A DNA stretch of 47,586 nucleotides from Paracoccus limosus (GTDB taxonomy: Bacteria; Pseudomonadota; Alphaproteobacteria; Rhodobacterales; Rhodobacteraceae). The stretch covers positions 1 to 47,586 of the forward strand of contig NZ_WMIF01000027.1 in NCBI RefSeq assembly GCF_009711185.1, given 5' to 3'. Shown here in pieces: positions 39,220 through 47,544 of the stretch. Both the position numbers and the translations under genes were made by a program. The stretch's first letter is position 1; each line of letters begins with the position of its first letter. The notes under the pieces are model-generated. The model did not search any database. It worked only from the letters and a program-made list of their open reading frames with translations, and had not been told where the DNA came from.

Positions 39220-39879
39220 ATGCGGTTGCTGATCGTCGAGGATGAGCGGGATCTGGCCTCGGCCGTGGCCGAGCATCTGCGCGCGCAGGGCCATGCCGTC
39301 GATGTCGCGGGCGATCTGGCGACGGCGGCGGATGCGCTGGCCGGGGTCGAATACGATCTGATGTTGCTGGACCTGCATCTGCCCGATGGCGACGGCATCG
39401 AATTCCTGCGCGGGCTGCGCCGCCGGGCGGTGCGGGTGCCGGTGCTGATCGGCACCGCGCGCGACCGCATCACTGAGCGGATCGCCGGGCTGGATGCCGG
39501 CGCCGACGATTATCTGGTCAAGCCCTATGATCTGGACGAGATGCTGGCCCGGATCGCCGCGATCCGCCGGCGCGCCGATGGCCGGGTCGAGGCCGAGCGC
39601 CGCTTTGGCCGGCTGCTGCTGCTGCCCGAGCGGCAGGCGGCGCTGCTGGATCAGGCGCCCGTGCATCTGACCCCCAAGGAATGGGCGGTGATCGAACGCA
39701 TCAGCCGCCGCCCCGGCGTCACCGTCAGCCGCGATCAGCTGGAAGAGGCGCTTTATGCCTTTGATGCCGAGGTCGAAAGCAATGCGATCGAGGCCCATGT
39801 CAGCCGGCTGCGCACCAAGCTGGGGCGCGGCGTGGTCGAGACCGTGCGCGGATTCGGCTATCGCATGGGCACGGCCTGA
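39220..39879 (+). CDS. OmpR-family response regulator
   Basis: 219-aa transcription regulator. The receiver domain has acidic E7/D8, phospho-acceptor Asp51 (in L-M-L-L-D-L-H-L-P-D-G), Thr79 and Lys101 (L-V-K-P-Y-D). The C-terminal winged helix (about 125-219) has L-T-P-K-E-W and the recognition end V-E-T-V-R-G-F-G-Y-R. Length and layout match the QseB/TctD branch. The stop codon overlaps the histidine kinase start at TGATGG, so they form a pair. The PepSY and cytochrome b genes just downstream are likely targets. Divergent from the glycan genes, with 79 bp between. Confidence 0.94.
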   Translation: MRLLIVEDERDLASAVAEHLRAQGHAVDVAGDLATAADALAGVEYDLMLLDLHLPDGDGIEFLRGLRRRAVRVPVLIGTARDRITERIAGLDAGADDYLVKPYDLDEMLARIAAIRRRADGRVEAERRFGRLLLLPERQAALLDQAPVHLTPKEWAVIERISRRPGVTVSRDQLEEALYAFDAEVESNAIEAHVSRLRTKLGRGVVETVRGFGYRMGTA

Positions 39880-41219
39880 TGGCGGGCGGCCGTCCGACGC
39901 TGGTCCGGCGCCTTGCGCTGCTGGTCAGTCTGGGGCTGGGGGTGCTGTGGCTGGTCGCGGTGCTGACCATGGCCATGGTGCTGCGTCAGGAACAGGACGA
40001 ACTTTACGACCAGCAGCTGAAGGTCTCTGCCGAGACGCTGCTGCCGATCCTCAGCCATGGTTGGCGGGCGGGTCTGCTGGTGCCGGGCGCCGTCGCCGAT
40101 TCGGCCGAAGAATTCGACCCCGGCGAGACGCTGCTTTGGCGGCTGGTCGATCGCGATGGCGGGGCGCTGGCCATGGCGCCCTTTGCCACCGCCGAGGTCT
40201 TTCCGCCCCGCGCCCGGCCCTTGGATTACGGCCGCACCGCGACGCATGTGGTCTACATGACGGATTACAACGACGCGGGCCTTGCCGTGCAATTCGCCGA
40301 TCCGCTGGCCGAGCGGCGCGAGGCATGGCGCGAGACCTTCATGGCCTTCCTGTTCCCGATGCTGGCGATCCTGCCGCTGGGCTATATGCTGGTGCGCTGG
40401 ATCACCGCCAAGGGCCTGCAGCCGCTGGACGAGGTCCGCGCCGAACTGGCGCAGCGCGACAGCCAGTCGCTATCGCCGATGGATGCCTCGGCGCGGCCGG
40501 CGGAGCTGTCGGCGATCATCGCCACGCTGAACGGTTTCATGGCACGGCTGTCGCAGGCGCTTGAGGGCGAGCGCGCCTTTGCCTCGAATGCCGCGCATGA
40601 GCTGCGCACCCCGGTCGCGGTGGCGCTGGCGCAGGTGCAGCGGATGCAGCGCGAGGTCGCCTACTCCGCGCAGGGCGAGGCCGAGATGGCGCAGGGCGCG
40701 CGTCTGGCCGCCATCGAACAGGCGCTGAAACGGATGTCGCGACTGGTGGCGCGGCTGTTGCAGCTGGCGCGGGCGCAATCCGGGCTGGGTCCGGGCGCGG
40801 CCCCGATCGAGGTCGGCGCGCTTTTGCCGCATATCCTGCGCGACAGCCGGGGCGGTGGCGCGGGCGTGCGGCTGGACCTGCCGCGAGACCCGGTCAGCTC
40901 GCGCATCGACGCCGATGCGCTGGCCATCGTGCTGGGCAATCTTCTGGACAATGCGCTGCAACACGCCCCCGAGGGCACGCCGGTCGATGTCAGCCTGTCG
41001 CCCGCCGGCGTCGTTCTGGTGCGCAATGCCGGGCCTGCGGTGCCGCCCGCCGAACTGGCGCGGCTGGCCGACCGTTTTGCCAGCCGGCGGCGCGGCGGCT
41101 TTGGGCTGGGCCTGCACATCGCCCAGCAGATCACCCAGCAGGCCGGCGGCCGGCTGGAGCTGACCTCGCCCGCGCCGGGCCGGGCCGACGGGTTCGAGGC
41201 GGCGCTGCATCTGCCGTAA
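39879..41219 (+). CDS. sensor histidine kinase, QseC-like
   Basis: 446-aa membrane kinase. Two spans at about 12-33 and 154-175 bracket a 120-residue periplasmic sensor region. The H-box N-A-A-H-E-L-R-T-P has phospho-His240, the N-box L-G-N-L-L-D-N-A-L-Q-H-A-P is near 352-364 and the G-box G-F-G-L-G-L-H-I-A is near 410. This is the QseC/TctE layout, with a HAMP-like linker between. It phosphorylates the regulator encoded immediately upstream; the signal is unknown. Given the neighbours (envelope glycan genes, PepSY, cytochrome b561) a link to envelope or redox state is a guess. Confidence 0.94.
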   Translation: MAGGRPTLVRRLALLVSLGLGVLWLVAVLTMAMVLRQEQDELYDQQLKVSAETLLPILSHGWRAGLLVPGAVADSAEEFDPGETLLWRLVDRDGGALAMAPFATAEVFPPRARPLDYGRTATHVVYMTDYNDAGLAVQFADPLAERREAWRETFMAFLFPMLAILPLGYMLVRWITAKGLQPLDEVRAELAQRDSQSLSPMDASARPAELSAIIATLNGFMARLSQALEGERAFASNAAHELRTPVAVALAQVQRMQREVAYSAQGEAEMAQGARLAAIEQALKRMSRLVARLLQLARAQSGLGPGAAPIEVGALLPHILRDSRGGGAGVRLDLPRDPVSSRIDADALAIVLGNLLDNALQHAPEGTPVDVSLSPAGVVLVRNAGPAVPPAELARLADRFASRRRGGFGLGLHIAQQITQQAGGRLELTSPAPGRADGFEAALHLP

Positions 41220-41288
41220 AGTGGTAAGGCGGTCGTAAGAATCACGCGCCACACGGGAGCCATCGCGTTGCAGATAATGGAGGTTTCC

Positions 41289-41546
41289 TTGCGCACGATA
41301 CTGATGGCCGCCCTGATCGCCACCACCACCCTGCCGGTCTTCGCCGCCGAGCGTTGCACCGCCCCCAAGGACAAGTGGCGCCCCGTCGATGAGCTCAAGG
41401 CCGAGCTTTCCGCCAAGAATTGGTCGATCAAGAAGGTCAAGATCGAGGATGGCTGCTACGAGGTCTATGGCAAGGACGACAAGGGCCAGCGGGTCGAGAT
41501 CTTTTTTGACCCGGTGACCTTCGCGGCGGTCGGTTCGGATGACTGA
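41289..41546 (+). CDS. periplasmic PepSY-domain protein, 85 aa
   Basis: 85-aa exported protein. The start is best at TTG 41289, which has GGAGG five bases upstream and gives a clean signal peptide (M-R-T-I-L-M-A-A-L-I-A-T-T-T-L-P-V-F-A-A); starts at 41268 or 41277 would put a polar tail before it. The mature protein has the PepSY pattern: P-V-D-E-L-K-A-E-L, W-S-I-K-K-V-K-I-E-D-G-C-Y-E-V-Y-G and V-E-I-F-F-D-P-V-T. Two Cys may pair. PepSY-cytochrome b pairs under two-component control are common in proteobacteria; they are thought to aid periplasmic or membrane redox function. Overlaps the next start. Confidence 0.88.
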   Translation: MRTILMAALIATTTLPVFAAERCTAPKDKWRPVDELKAELSAKNWSIKKVKIEDGCYEVYGKDDKGQRVEIFFDPVTFAAVGSDD

Positions 41547-42090
41547 CGCGTCGGCGGAGGCGGGTCCGGTCAAGGTCTGGGATCCGTTCGTCCGCCTGTA
41601 TCACTGGTCTCAGGCTGCGCTGATCGCCGCAGCCTGGATCACGGCGGATGAGGTGAAATGGCTGCATATGCGCCTTGGCTATGCGGTCATGGTTCTGGTC
41701 GGGCTGCGCGTCCTGTGGGGCTTTGTCGGCCCGCGCCATGCCCGGTTCGGCGATTTCGTCCGCGGGCCGCGCGCCGTGCTGGCCTATCTGGGCGCGCTGC
41801 TGCGCGGCAAGGAGCGGCGCTATCTGGGCCACAACCCGGCGGGCGGCGCGATGATCGTCGCGCTGTTGCTGGTGATCGCCGGCACCACGATCACCGGCTG
41901 GCTGCAGACCACCGACGCCTGGTTCGGCTCGGATGCGATGGAGGAACTGCACGAAACGCTGGCCACGCTGATCTTGGTGCTGGTCGGGTTCCATGTCTGC
42001 GGCGTGATCGTCGAAAGCCTGCGCCACCGCGAGAACCTGACCTGGGCGATGATCACCGGACGCAAGCGCGCCGGTGACGGCAACGCCTGA
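41539..42090 (+). CDS. cytochrome b561-like membrane protein
   Basis: 183-aa di-heme b-type cytochrome with four spans. His residues suited to heme binding are in L-Y-H-W-S-Q-A, W-L-H-M-R-L-G-Y, L-H-E-T-L-A and L-V-G-F-H-V-C-G. The pattern W-D-P-F-V-R-L-Y-H-W at the start is characteristic of the bacterial cytochrome b561/YceJ/thiosulfate reductase b group. It moves electrons across the membrane to periplasmic partners. It begins 8 nt inside the PepSY gene, so the two are made together, and it is followed by a 14-bp terminator-like hairpin. The electron acceptor is not known. Confidence 0.92.
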   Translation: MTDASAEAGPVKVWDPFVRLYHWSQAALIAAAWITADEVKWLHMRLGYAVMVLVGLRVLWGFVGPRHARFGDFVRGPRAVLAYLGALLRGKERRYLGHNPAGGAMIVALLLVIAGTTITGWLQTTDAWFGSDAMEELHETLATLILVLVGFHVCGVIVESLRHRENLTWAMITGRKRAGDGNA

Positions 42091-42124
42091 GCGGGGCGCC
42101 CGCCCGGTGGCGGAGCCCATGCCC

Positions 42125-42157
42125 GAAAGTGCCGCATGCAGGCCATGCGGCACTTTC
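42125..42157 (+). terminator. perfect 14-bp hairpin ending the two-component/cytochrome operon
   Basis: GAAAGTGCCGCATG (42125-42138) and CATGCGGCACTTTC (42144-42157) pair perfectly around a 5-nt loop, 35 nt after the stop at 42090. There is no U-run directly behind it. Confidence 0.75.
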
Positions 42158-42257
42158 ACCCGTTCCGGCATGGCCTTGGCGTGCGGCCGGCAACCGCTCG
42201 CAATTGCCGCAAAACACCCCCTTGTTTCCGTTGCGCTTGCCCCATATACGGGGCGGC

Positions 42258-42347
42258 GGAGACGTGGCCGAGTGGTCGAAGGCACACCCCTGCTAAGGGT
42301 GCAGACGGGGAACCGTCTCGAGGGTTCGAATCCCTTCGTCTCCGCCA
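42258..42347 (+). tRNA. tRNA-Ser(GCT)
   Basis: 90-nt class II tRNA with a complete cloverleaf: acceptor GGAGACG/CGTCTCC (42258-42264, 42337-42343), D arm TGGCCGAGTGGTCGAAGGCA, anticodon stem CACCC/GGGTG (42285-42289, 42297-42301) around the loop with anticodon GCT (42292-42294), the long variable arm of serine tRNA (GACGGGG-AACCGTCTC region), T arm GAGGG-TTCGAAT-CCCTT, discriminator G and encoded CCA. It reads AGC and AGU. A GC-rich terminator (42376-42396) follows. A restriction island begins just after it. Confidence 0.96.
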
Positions 42348-42698
42348 CTCGCCCCCGCGAAAGCGTTCTCCCGGTCCGGCCGCGGCCGGATTTTTCCGTT
42401 GTTTTCGAGGGTTATGTCGGAAGGGCTTTGCACTGGCGTCCTCGCCACAGCAGCCGGACACGTTCTCTAAGGGCCCATATTCTCCGGACCTCTCGACTGC
42501 GCCCATTCAGTGTAGAGCCCCTAACCAGTTGAAAGTATAGGGACAGTTTCCTGCTCCACCTAAACACTTCGATGTCAGTGGCACTTGGGGAAAGGAACAG
42601 ACGTCCAACCCGTTCCTTCCCCCTCCAGCCACGCAAATCCATACCGCCATTGAGAATTTTCGGGAACGACGGCATCCTTTCGGTGAAGGAGTCCATAC
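42348..42698. other. non-coding spacer with a hairpin upstream of the DUF6429 gene
   Basis: 351 bp with no convincing gene. Besides the tRNA terminator it contains a stem from GGGGAAAGGAAC (42587-42598) pairing with GTTCCTTCCCC (42612-42622), one base bulged, about 80 bp before the start at 42699. It may be a promoter-proximal regulatory structure or the scar of a mobile element. The duplicated tRNA-Ser end expected for a tRNA-targeting island is not visible in the window. Confidence 0.5.
42376..42396 (+). terminator. intrinsic terminator of tRNA-Ser
   Basis: TCCGGCC-GC-GGCCGGA followed by TTTTT (42392-42396), about 29 nt behind the tRNA. A typical factor-independent terminator. Confidence 0.88.
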
Positions 42699-42959
42699 AT
42701 GGCGGAACCGAAGCTCGACACCGATAAGCTCGACGATGCGGCGCTGGCGATCCTCAGCCTGACGCTGCATGACGGCAATCGGGTCTGGAAAGGGATCGAC
42801 TGGTCGATCACCGATCGGCTGCATGCCAAAGGACTGATCCACGATCCCATCGGCAAGGCGAAATCGCTGGCCCTGACCGAAGCCGGACTGGCCCGAGCGG
42901 AGTCGGCTCTCGCCGAGTTGTTCGTGGAGCGGTCGGACGATCCAAAGAGGTCGGAATGA
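42699..42959 (+). CDS. DUF6429 family protein, 86 aa
   Basis: 86-aa soluble protein with the DUF6429 pattern: K-L-D-D-A-A-L-A-I-L-S-L-T-L-H-D-G-N-R-V-W-K-G-I-D-W at about 9-34, then L-H-A-K-G-L-I-H-D-P-I-G-K-A-K-S and a final helix with L-T-E-A-G-L-A-R-A. The family is small, of unknown function, and occurs widely in mobile-element-rich places. The ribosome site GAAGGAG is well spaced. The stop overlaps the next gene's start, so the two are a coupled pair. They lie between tRNA-Ser and the restriction genes. Confidence 0.82.
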   Translation: MAEPKLDTDKLDDAALAILSLTLHDGNRVWKGIDWSITDRLHAKGLIHDPIGKAKSLALTEAGLARAESALAELFVERSDDPKRSE

Positions 42960-43345
42960 TGAAACCGGTCGACGAGGAGCGCATCGCCGCCCGGCTGGCG
43001 AAACTGATGGCGATGATCTGTGTGCGCAACACGGGGATCGAGAAACTGCACGCCGGGACCGTCCCGGTCAGCCACACGGGTGACTATTCGGACGTGTTCA
43101 TCACCGATGCCGACGGCCGCCAGATTCCATGGCCTGATGCTTCACATCTCGACGACGACCAGATGCGAAGCCTGATGCGACAGATCGTCGACCGACTCTA
43201 CACCTTTCACCTCAAGGCTGACGATCAGGAGTTTCGCGGTCATCTTGACCGTTGGCTGACCGTCGCCGAACGATGGGACGAACCGAAGCTGGATGAGGCC
43301 TTCCTTGCGACCAACACCGGCGGGGAAGCCAAACTGCCGAGATAG
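42956..43345 (+). CDS. hypothetical protein coupled to DUF6429, 129 aa
   Basis: 129-aa soluble protein, start overlapping the DUF6429 stop by ATGA. It has a first half with V-R-N-T-G-I-E-K-L-H-A-G and H-T-G-D-Y-S-D-V-F-I-T-D-A-D-G-R-x-I-P-W (a mixed beta region) and a helical second half with M-R-S-L-M-R-Q-I-V-D-R-L-Y-T-F. The conserved-looking I-P-W-x-D-A-S-H-L-D-D-D-Q-M-R suggests a real family, but I cannot name it. It probably works with its partner. Followed by the convergent restriction gene, 46 nt away. Confidence 0.7.
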   Translation: MMKPVDEERIAARLAKLMAMICVRNTGIEKLHAGTVPVSHTGDYSDVFITDADGRQIPWPDASHLDDDQMRSLMRQIVDRLYTFHLKADDQEFRGHLDRWLTVAERWDEPKLDEAFLATNTGGEAKLPR

Positions 43346-43391
43346 CCATTCGCGGTCAGGTCGGGCTTCGACGGATGGTCGCCGGATCCCA

Positions 43392-46184
43392 CTATGAAAC
43401 GGGTTCCACAACGGCTGAGTGCTTCGTGACAATGTCCTGAATTTCCGCGGGTTTGAACGCGACATCCCATGCCCAATGGCCGAACCCGCCCGCCGCGTTG
43501 ACCGCCTTCACCCACTCGTGCAACGCGTCCCGCTTGGCCTTGTTCTGGGGGCTGTCGGTGCCCTTGATCTCAAGCGCCAGAATGGTGCCGCTGGCAAGGC
43601 GCACGAGGAAATCCGGAACATACCGGCGCCGTGAACCGGCCCACATGTAGTAGATCTGGAAGCCGAGATGATCGTTTTTGGCGTAGGCGATGACGTCTTC
43701 GCGCATCTCGAAGATGTTCGCGGCATGTCCCTCCCAGGACGAATCCCCGACCAGGTGGCTGATATGCGACTTGGTGGTCGGAAAGCACGGCTTGGTGGTG
43801 TACCAGGTCCGCATCTGGCCGGTGGCGCCGATCGGGTTTTCCTCGTCGAACACCGGCGTCAGGCGCTCCGTGTTCTGCTCGGTCACGTTGCTCAGCACAT
43901 GCTGAACGACAAGGTCGATGTTGAGTGCGATCAGAATCCGCCGCCGAAGCGGGTCGGAGTGGAACAGCGACGGGATGTCGAGGCGGTCGGAGTTGAGGAA
44001 CGCCTCGACGCTCCTGACCAGCTGCGCCGCCAGATACTCGTGGCTACCCGAAAAACCGTGGCTGAGTTCGGCGAAGGCCTTCCGTGCTGCCTGAAAAACA
44101 AGACGTTGCAGACGGAAGCCGTCTGGCAGCTTCTCGAGGTCAATCGCTGTCACCTTGCCCATGTCGGTCGCGCCGCCGAGCGCCGGAGCCAGTTCCGCGC
44201 TGATCGGCGTGCTGGCAGGGTCGAGCACGAGCGGTGTCACCTTACCCCAGTCCATGGCAAGTTGCGGTCTCACGACCGTTTCAACCCGCAGCACGTTCGG
44301 CCAGCGAAGCTCTAGGTTGGCCCGCTCGGGCACGACTTCGATCTGGGTGGTCGGCTTCGGAGGCGGCGGAGCTTCCCCGCCTTCGCCTGTTTCCGAAATG
44401 GAAAGCGGCACACCGAAGACGTTGACGTATTCGGGCAGGAACAGGCCATTCTCGTCCGTGTCGTAGGACACCCGACGCAATCCTCGCCCGACGACCTGTT
44501 CGCAGAGCAGCTGGGATGTGAAGGCGCGGAGACCCATGATGTGCGTGACGTTCTTGGCGTCCCATCCCTCAGACAGCATCGCGACCGATATGACGTTCTG
44601 CAGGTCTTGTCCGGCCGCTCCCCGCTTCCCGACATTGTCCACGATCTCGCGCAGCAGTTCTTCCTTCTTCAGGGCGCGGAACTGCTGGCGGCGGGTCTCG
44701 GGGATGGTCGCGGCGTCGATGATCGCCTTCAGTCGCGCCTCGTAATCCTTGTCGGATGTCGCGGTCTCGCCGATCTCAGCCTTCTCCAGCACCTTGGAAT
44801 CGACCCGGAGCGTTCGTGTCAGTGCGTGCAGTTCGGGCCAATGCGCATCGCCCTTGTTGAAATAGGTCTCGATGCGGGCTGCGGTTTCGGTGCGGTTGCA
44901 GACCGTCAGCATGACCGGCGGGGAATGATGCCCGGCCTCCCGCCATTGCGCCCGGGTTTCCCGCCAGTCGGCGCCGAGCAGCGTATAGGCGTCCTGGACC
45001 AGCTTCGGCAGCGCCTCATGCGCTTCGGCCTTGCGGTTCAGGTCTTCGGAAACGGTCGGGTCGCGGTAGATGTGGTAGAGCTTTGAACGCAACGTCTTGG
45101 CATCCGGAACCGCATCGTCGCGGACAACGACGCGCGGTGTCTTGACCAGCCCGGCCTCGATCGCGTCGTTCAGGCCAAAATCCGAGATGATCCAGTCGAA
45201 CAGCGCCGTATCGGTGCTCTTCTTGCCAGTCGGCGCGAAAGGCGTGGCCGACAGGTCGAAGCAGCGCTGGATGCGCCGGGTTTTGTGGATGCGGTCGAGG
45301 CCTTCGATCCAGCGCGTCGCCTCGTCGAGGTCGATGCCATGCTCCTCGGCATGCTTCTTGCTGATCTTCACCTCGGGCGGTTTGCGATAGGCGTGGTGCG
45401 CCTCGTCGTTGATGACGATGATATCCTTGTGCGCCGCCAGCTTGCCCAGCACGCGCCGCGTGAAGGCCTCGTCGGACTCGCGCCCTTTCTTCACCACCGA
45501 GCGGTCCGCTTCCTTCAGCGGCATCAGCGTGTGCCAGTTCTCGATCAGCACCTCCGCCTGGTTCAGCTTCTGGCGCAGGGCCTCGGACGGGCAAAGGTTG
45601 AACTCGTCGTAGTAGCTGCCCTCGCTGGGCAACAGCACCTGCAGCCGTTCCTTCACGGTCAGGCCGGGCGCCACGATGAAAACCGCGCGGCTGAAGTCCT
45701 TGTTCCGCTTCGGATAGGTCAGCGCGTTCAGCACCTGCCAGGTGATGATCATCGCCATCACCGTGGTCTTGCCCGCGCCCGTCGCCATCTTGTTGCAAAG
45801 ACGCTCCCACACTCCGCCATCGCCGGGGATCGCGATGCCCTGCTTGTAGGCCTCGGCGCCTTCGACCCACCAAATCAGCGTCTCGATCGCCTCGAGCTGA
45901 CAGAAGTAGAACGGATGCTGCCGCGCCTCGCGGTCGTGCCAGTGCTCCAAGAGCTTGCGGGTGACGATGGTCACGCCGGGCCAACCGTCGTCGCGCCACT
46001 GATCCACGCGGGTGCGGATCGTGTTCACCAGATCCAGCACCTCGGTGCGCTTGGTGTTGTTGCGCGCGTCGAAGACCTCGTAGCTTGCCGGCCGCCGCTC
46101 AGACTTGATCTCCAGCTTGCCGCTCTTGGCCTCGACCCAATGCTGCGCCGGGCAGACGAAGGGCGAATTGATGATGAGGGACAT
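43392..46184 (-). CDS. type III-like restriction enzyme: DEAD-box helicase with C-terminal nuclease (BPTD_3080-like)
   Basis: 930-aa motor-nuclease. Walker A M-A-T-G-A-G-K-T at 133-140, DEAH-type D-E-A-H at 260-263, A-T-P-F-A motif and, in the second RecA domain, S-E-G-W-D-A-K-N-V and Q-V-V-G-R-G-L-R-R. The C-terminal nuclease has P-D at 857-858 and E-I-K at 872-874, a PD-(D/E)xK centre. These match the BPTD_3080-type restriction subunit of type III-like systems. The start is at ATG 46184, four bases after the methyltransferase stop, with its GGAGGG site inside that gene's end; the longer frame is a shadow. It cuts DNA lacking the partner's methylation. Without an active methyltransferase it would be toxic, so the state of the neighbour matters. 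Confidence 0.92.
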   Translation of the reverse strand: MSLIINSPFVCPAQHWVEAKSGKLEIKSERRPASYEVFDARNNTKRTEVLDLVNTIRTRVDQWRDDGWPGVTIVTRKLLEHWHDREARQHPFYFCQLEAIETLIWWVEGAEAYKQGIAIPGDGGVWERLCNKMATGAGKTTVMAMIITWQVLNALTYPKRNKDFSRAVFIVAPGLTVKERLQVLLPSEGSYYDEFNLCPSEALRQKLNQAEVLIENWHTLMPLKEADRSVVKKGRESDEAFTRRVLGKLAAHKDIIVINDEAHHAYRKPPEVKISKKHAEEHGIDLDEATRWIEGLDRIHKTRRIQRCFDLSATPFAPTGKKSTDTALFDWIISDFGLNDAIEAGLVKTPRVVVRDDAVPDAKTLRSKLYHIYRDPTVSEDLNRKAEAHEALPKLVQDAYTLLGADWRETRAQWREAGHHSPPVMLTVCNRTETAARIETYFNKGDAHWPELHALTRTLRVDSKVLEKAEIGETATSDKDYEARLKAIIDAATIPETRRQQFRALKKEELLREIVDNVGKRGAAGQDLQNVISVAMLSEGWDAKNVTHIMGLRAFTSQLLCEQVVGRGLRRVSYDTDENGLFLPEYVNVFGVPLSISETGEGGEAPPPPKPTTQIEVVPERANLELRWPNVLRVETVVRPQLAMDWGKVTPLVLDPASTPISAELAPALGGATDMGKVTAIDLEKLPDGFRLQRLVFQAARKAFAELSHGFSGSHEYLAAQLVRSVEAFLNSDRLDIPSLFHSDPLRRRILIALNIDLVVQHVLSNVTEQNTERLTPVFDEENPIGATGQMRTWYTTKPCFPTTKSHISHLVGDSSWEGHAANIFEMREDVIAYAKNDHLGFQIYYMWAGSRRRYVPDFLVRLASGTILALEIKGTDSPQNKAKRDALHEWVKAVNAAGGFGHWAWDVAFKPAEIQDIVTKHSAVVEPVS

Positions 46185-46188
46185 GGGC

Positions 46189-47544
46189 TTATCCCTCCAG
46201 CGACATGATCTTGAGCGACTCGATTCCGCGGTCGTCCACGATCTTGACCGCGATGCGCCGGTTCTCGCCCGCCTCGAAGGGCAGCGAGACGGTGCCGTGG
46301 AACTGCTCCAGCAGGTCCTCGTCCAGCTCTGCCCGCACGGTCTTGCGCAGGCGGTTCCAGCCGCCCTTGGCATCCGCCATCGGGAAGAACACCTGATGCG
46401 GCATCAGCGAGCGGTTGTCGTAATCCACATCCAGCGACCACATGGCGATCTGCTTGGTGCCGCCCGAGACCAGATCGCCCTTGCGCGGATCGAAATAGTC
46501 GAAGCCGTTGACCTGAACTTCCCACAGCCCGTCCTTGCGCTTGCGCAGGTCCACATCGGGCTGGCCCATCAGCCAGAAGGACTGGTTGGAACTGCGGCCC
46601 TTCTTCAAATCCTCGGTCAGAAGGTCGGTGTTCATCTGCGCCTTCAGCAGCGTCACGCCCGGCCAGTTCACCTCGTCGATGTCCTTCGCGGCCTCGGGGT
46701 CGAAGGTGAAGGCGCAGAACAGGATGAATTTGGGCGACGGGCGCAGCGTCTCGGTCTCGGTCAGCGCCAACTCCACCTGCCGCTGCTCCAGCGCCGCGTG
46801 CTCGGGGCCGAAGCTGACGACGACGCGCTCGCCCGTCTCGGCCAGCGATCCGCTGGCATGAATGTATTTGAGTCCCGGCAAGGTCTCGAACTCGGCGAAG
46901 CGGAGCATCGCGCCGCCCTTGCCGCGGACGCCGGTCTTGAGCAGTTCGTCGCGCCACAGCGCCTGGCGGGAGGTCTCGCCGGAGCGGGCGACAGTCTCGT
47001 CGGCGGCCGAGGGCGGCACGCTCTCGTCCAGCGACAGGACAGTCGGCGCCGGTACGGCTTCCACTGAAAATGGCCCGCAGATGCGCAGCTTGTTCGGGTC
47101 CTTGCGCGGCTTGTCGTAGAGCGTTTCCTGCTCGGCATGATCGGCGATGGACTGATCCATGCGGCGCTGCATCGCCTGCCGGGCGGCGTGGAAGACCTCA
47201 AAAGCGGCGCCGGCGGCCGTGGGCCAATCGGCCGGCCAGTCGAAGGGTACCTCCCATTCGTGCAATCTGTCGCCCTTGGCGAAGTCCACCGGCTTGCCCT
47301 TGCGCACGCCCTGCGCGGGCTTGAGCGGCTTCGGCGGGGCGGCTGCCAGCGCGGCGTTCAGGTCGGCCAGCGCCGCCGCGACCTTCGGGTGGTCCTCGTT
47401 GTGGATCGTGTCGATGTCGGGGTTGTTGGCGATGCTTTTCAGCGTGATGTGCGGCACGGTCTGTTGAACGGCTTGCAATAAGGACCCCGCTTCTGGGGTG
47501 ATCGGCGTCCAAAAGGGACCCCACCGACCGGGGGTTGGGTCCAT
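46189..47544 (-). pseudogene. DNA methyltransferase of the type III-like system, cut by IS21-type end
   Basis: Only about 424 native codons (47461-46189) of a longer methyltransferase are present; the first 27 or so codons of the open frame (from ATG 47544) are read from an IS end and are not part of the original protein. The visible part resembles the C-terminal half of Mod-like adenine methylases: S-I-A-N-N-P near its beginning, I-C-G-P-F-S-V-E, S-F-W-L-M-G-Q-P-D, N-G-F-D-Y-F-D and the terminal V-K-I-V-D-D-R-G-I-E-S-L-K. The DPPY and AdoMet motifs, which lie upstream in these enzymes, are missing here. The gene is disrupted unless the remainder is still joined in some way beyond the window. 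Confidence 0.75.
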
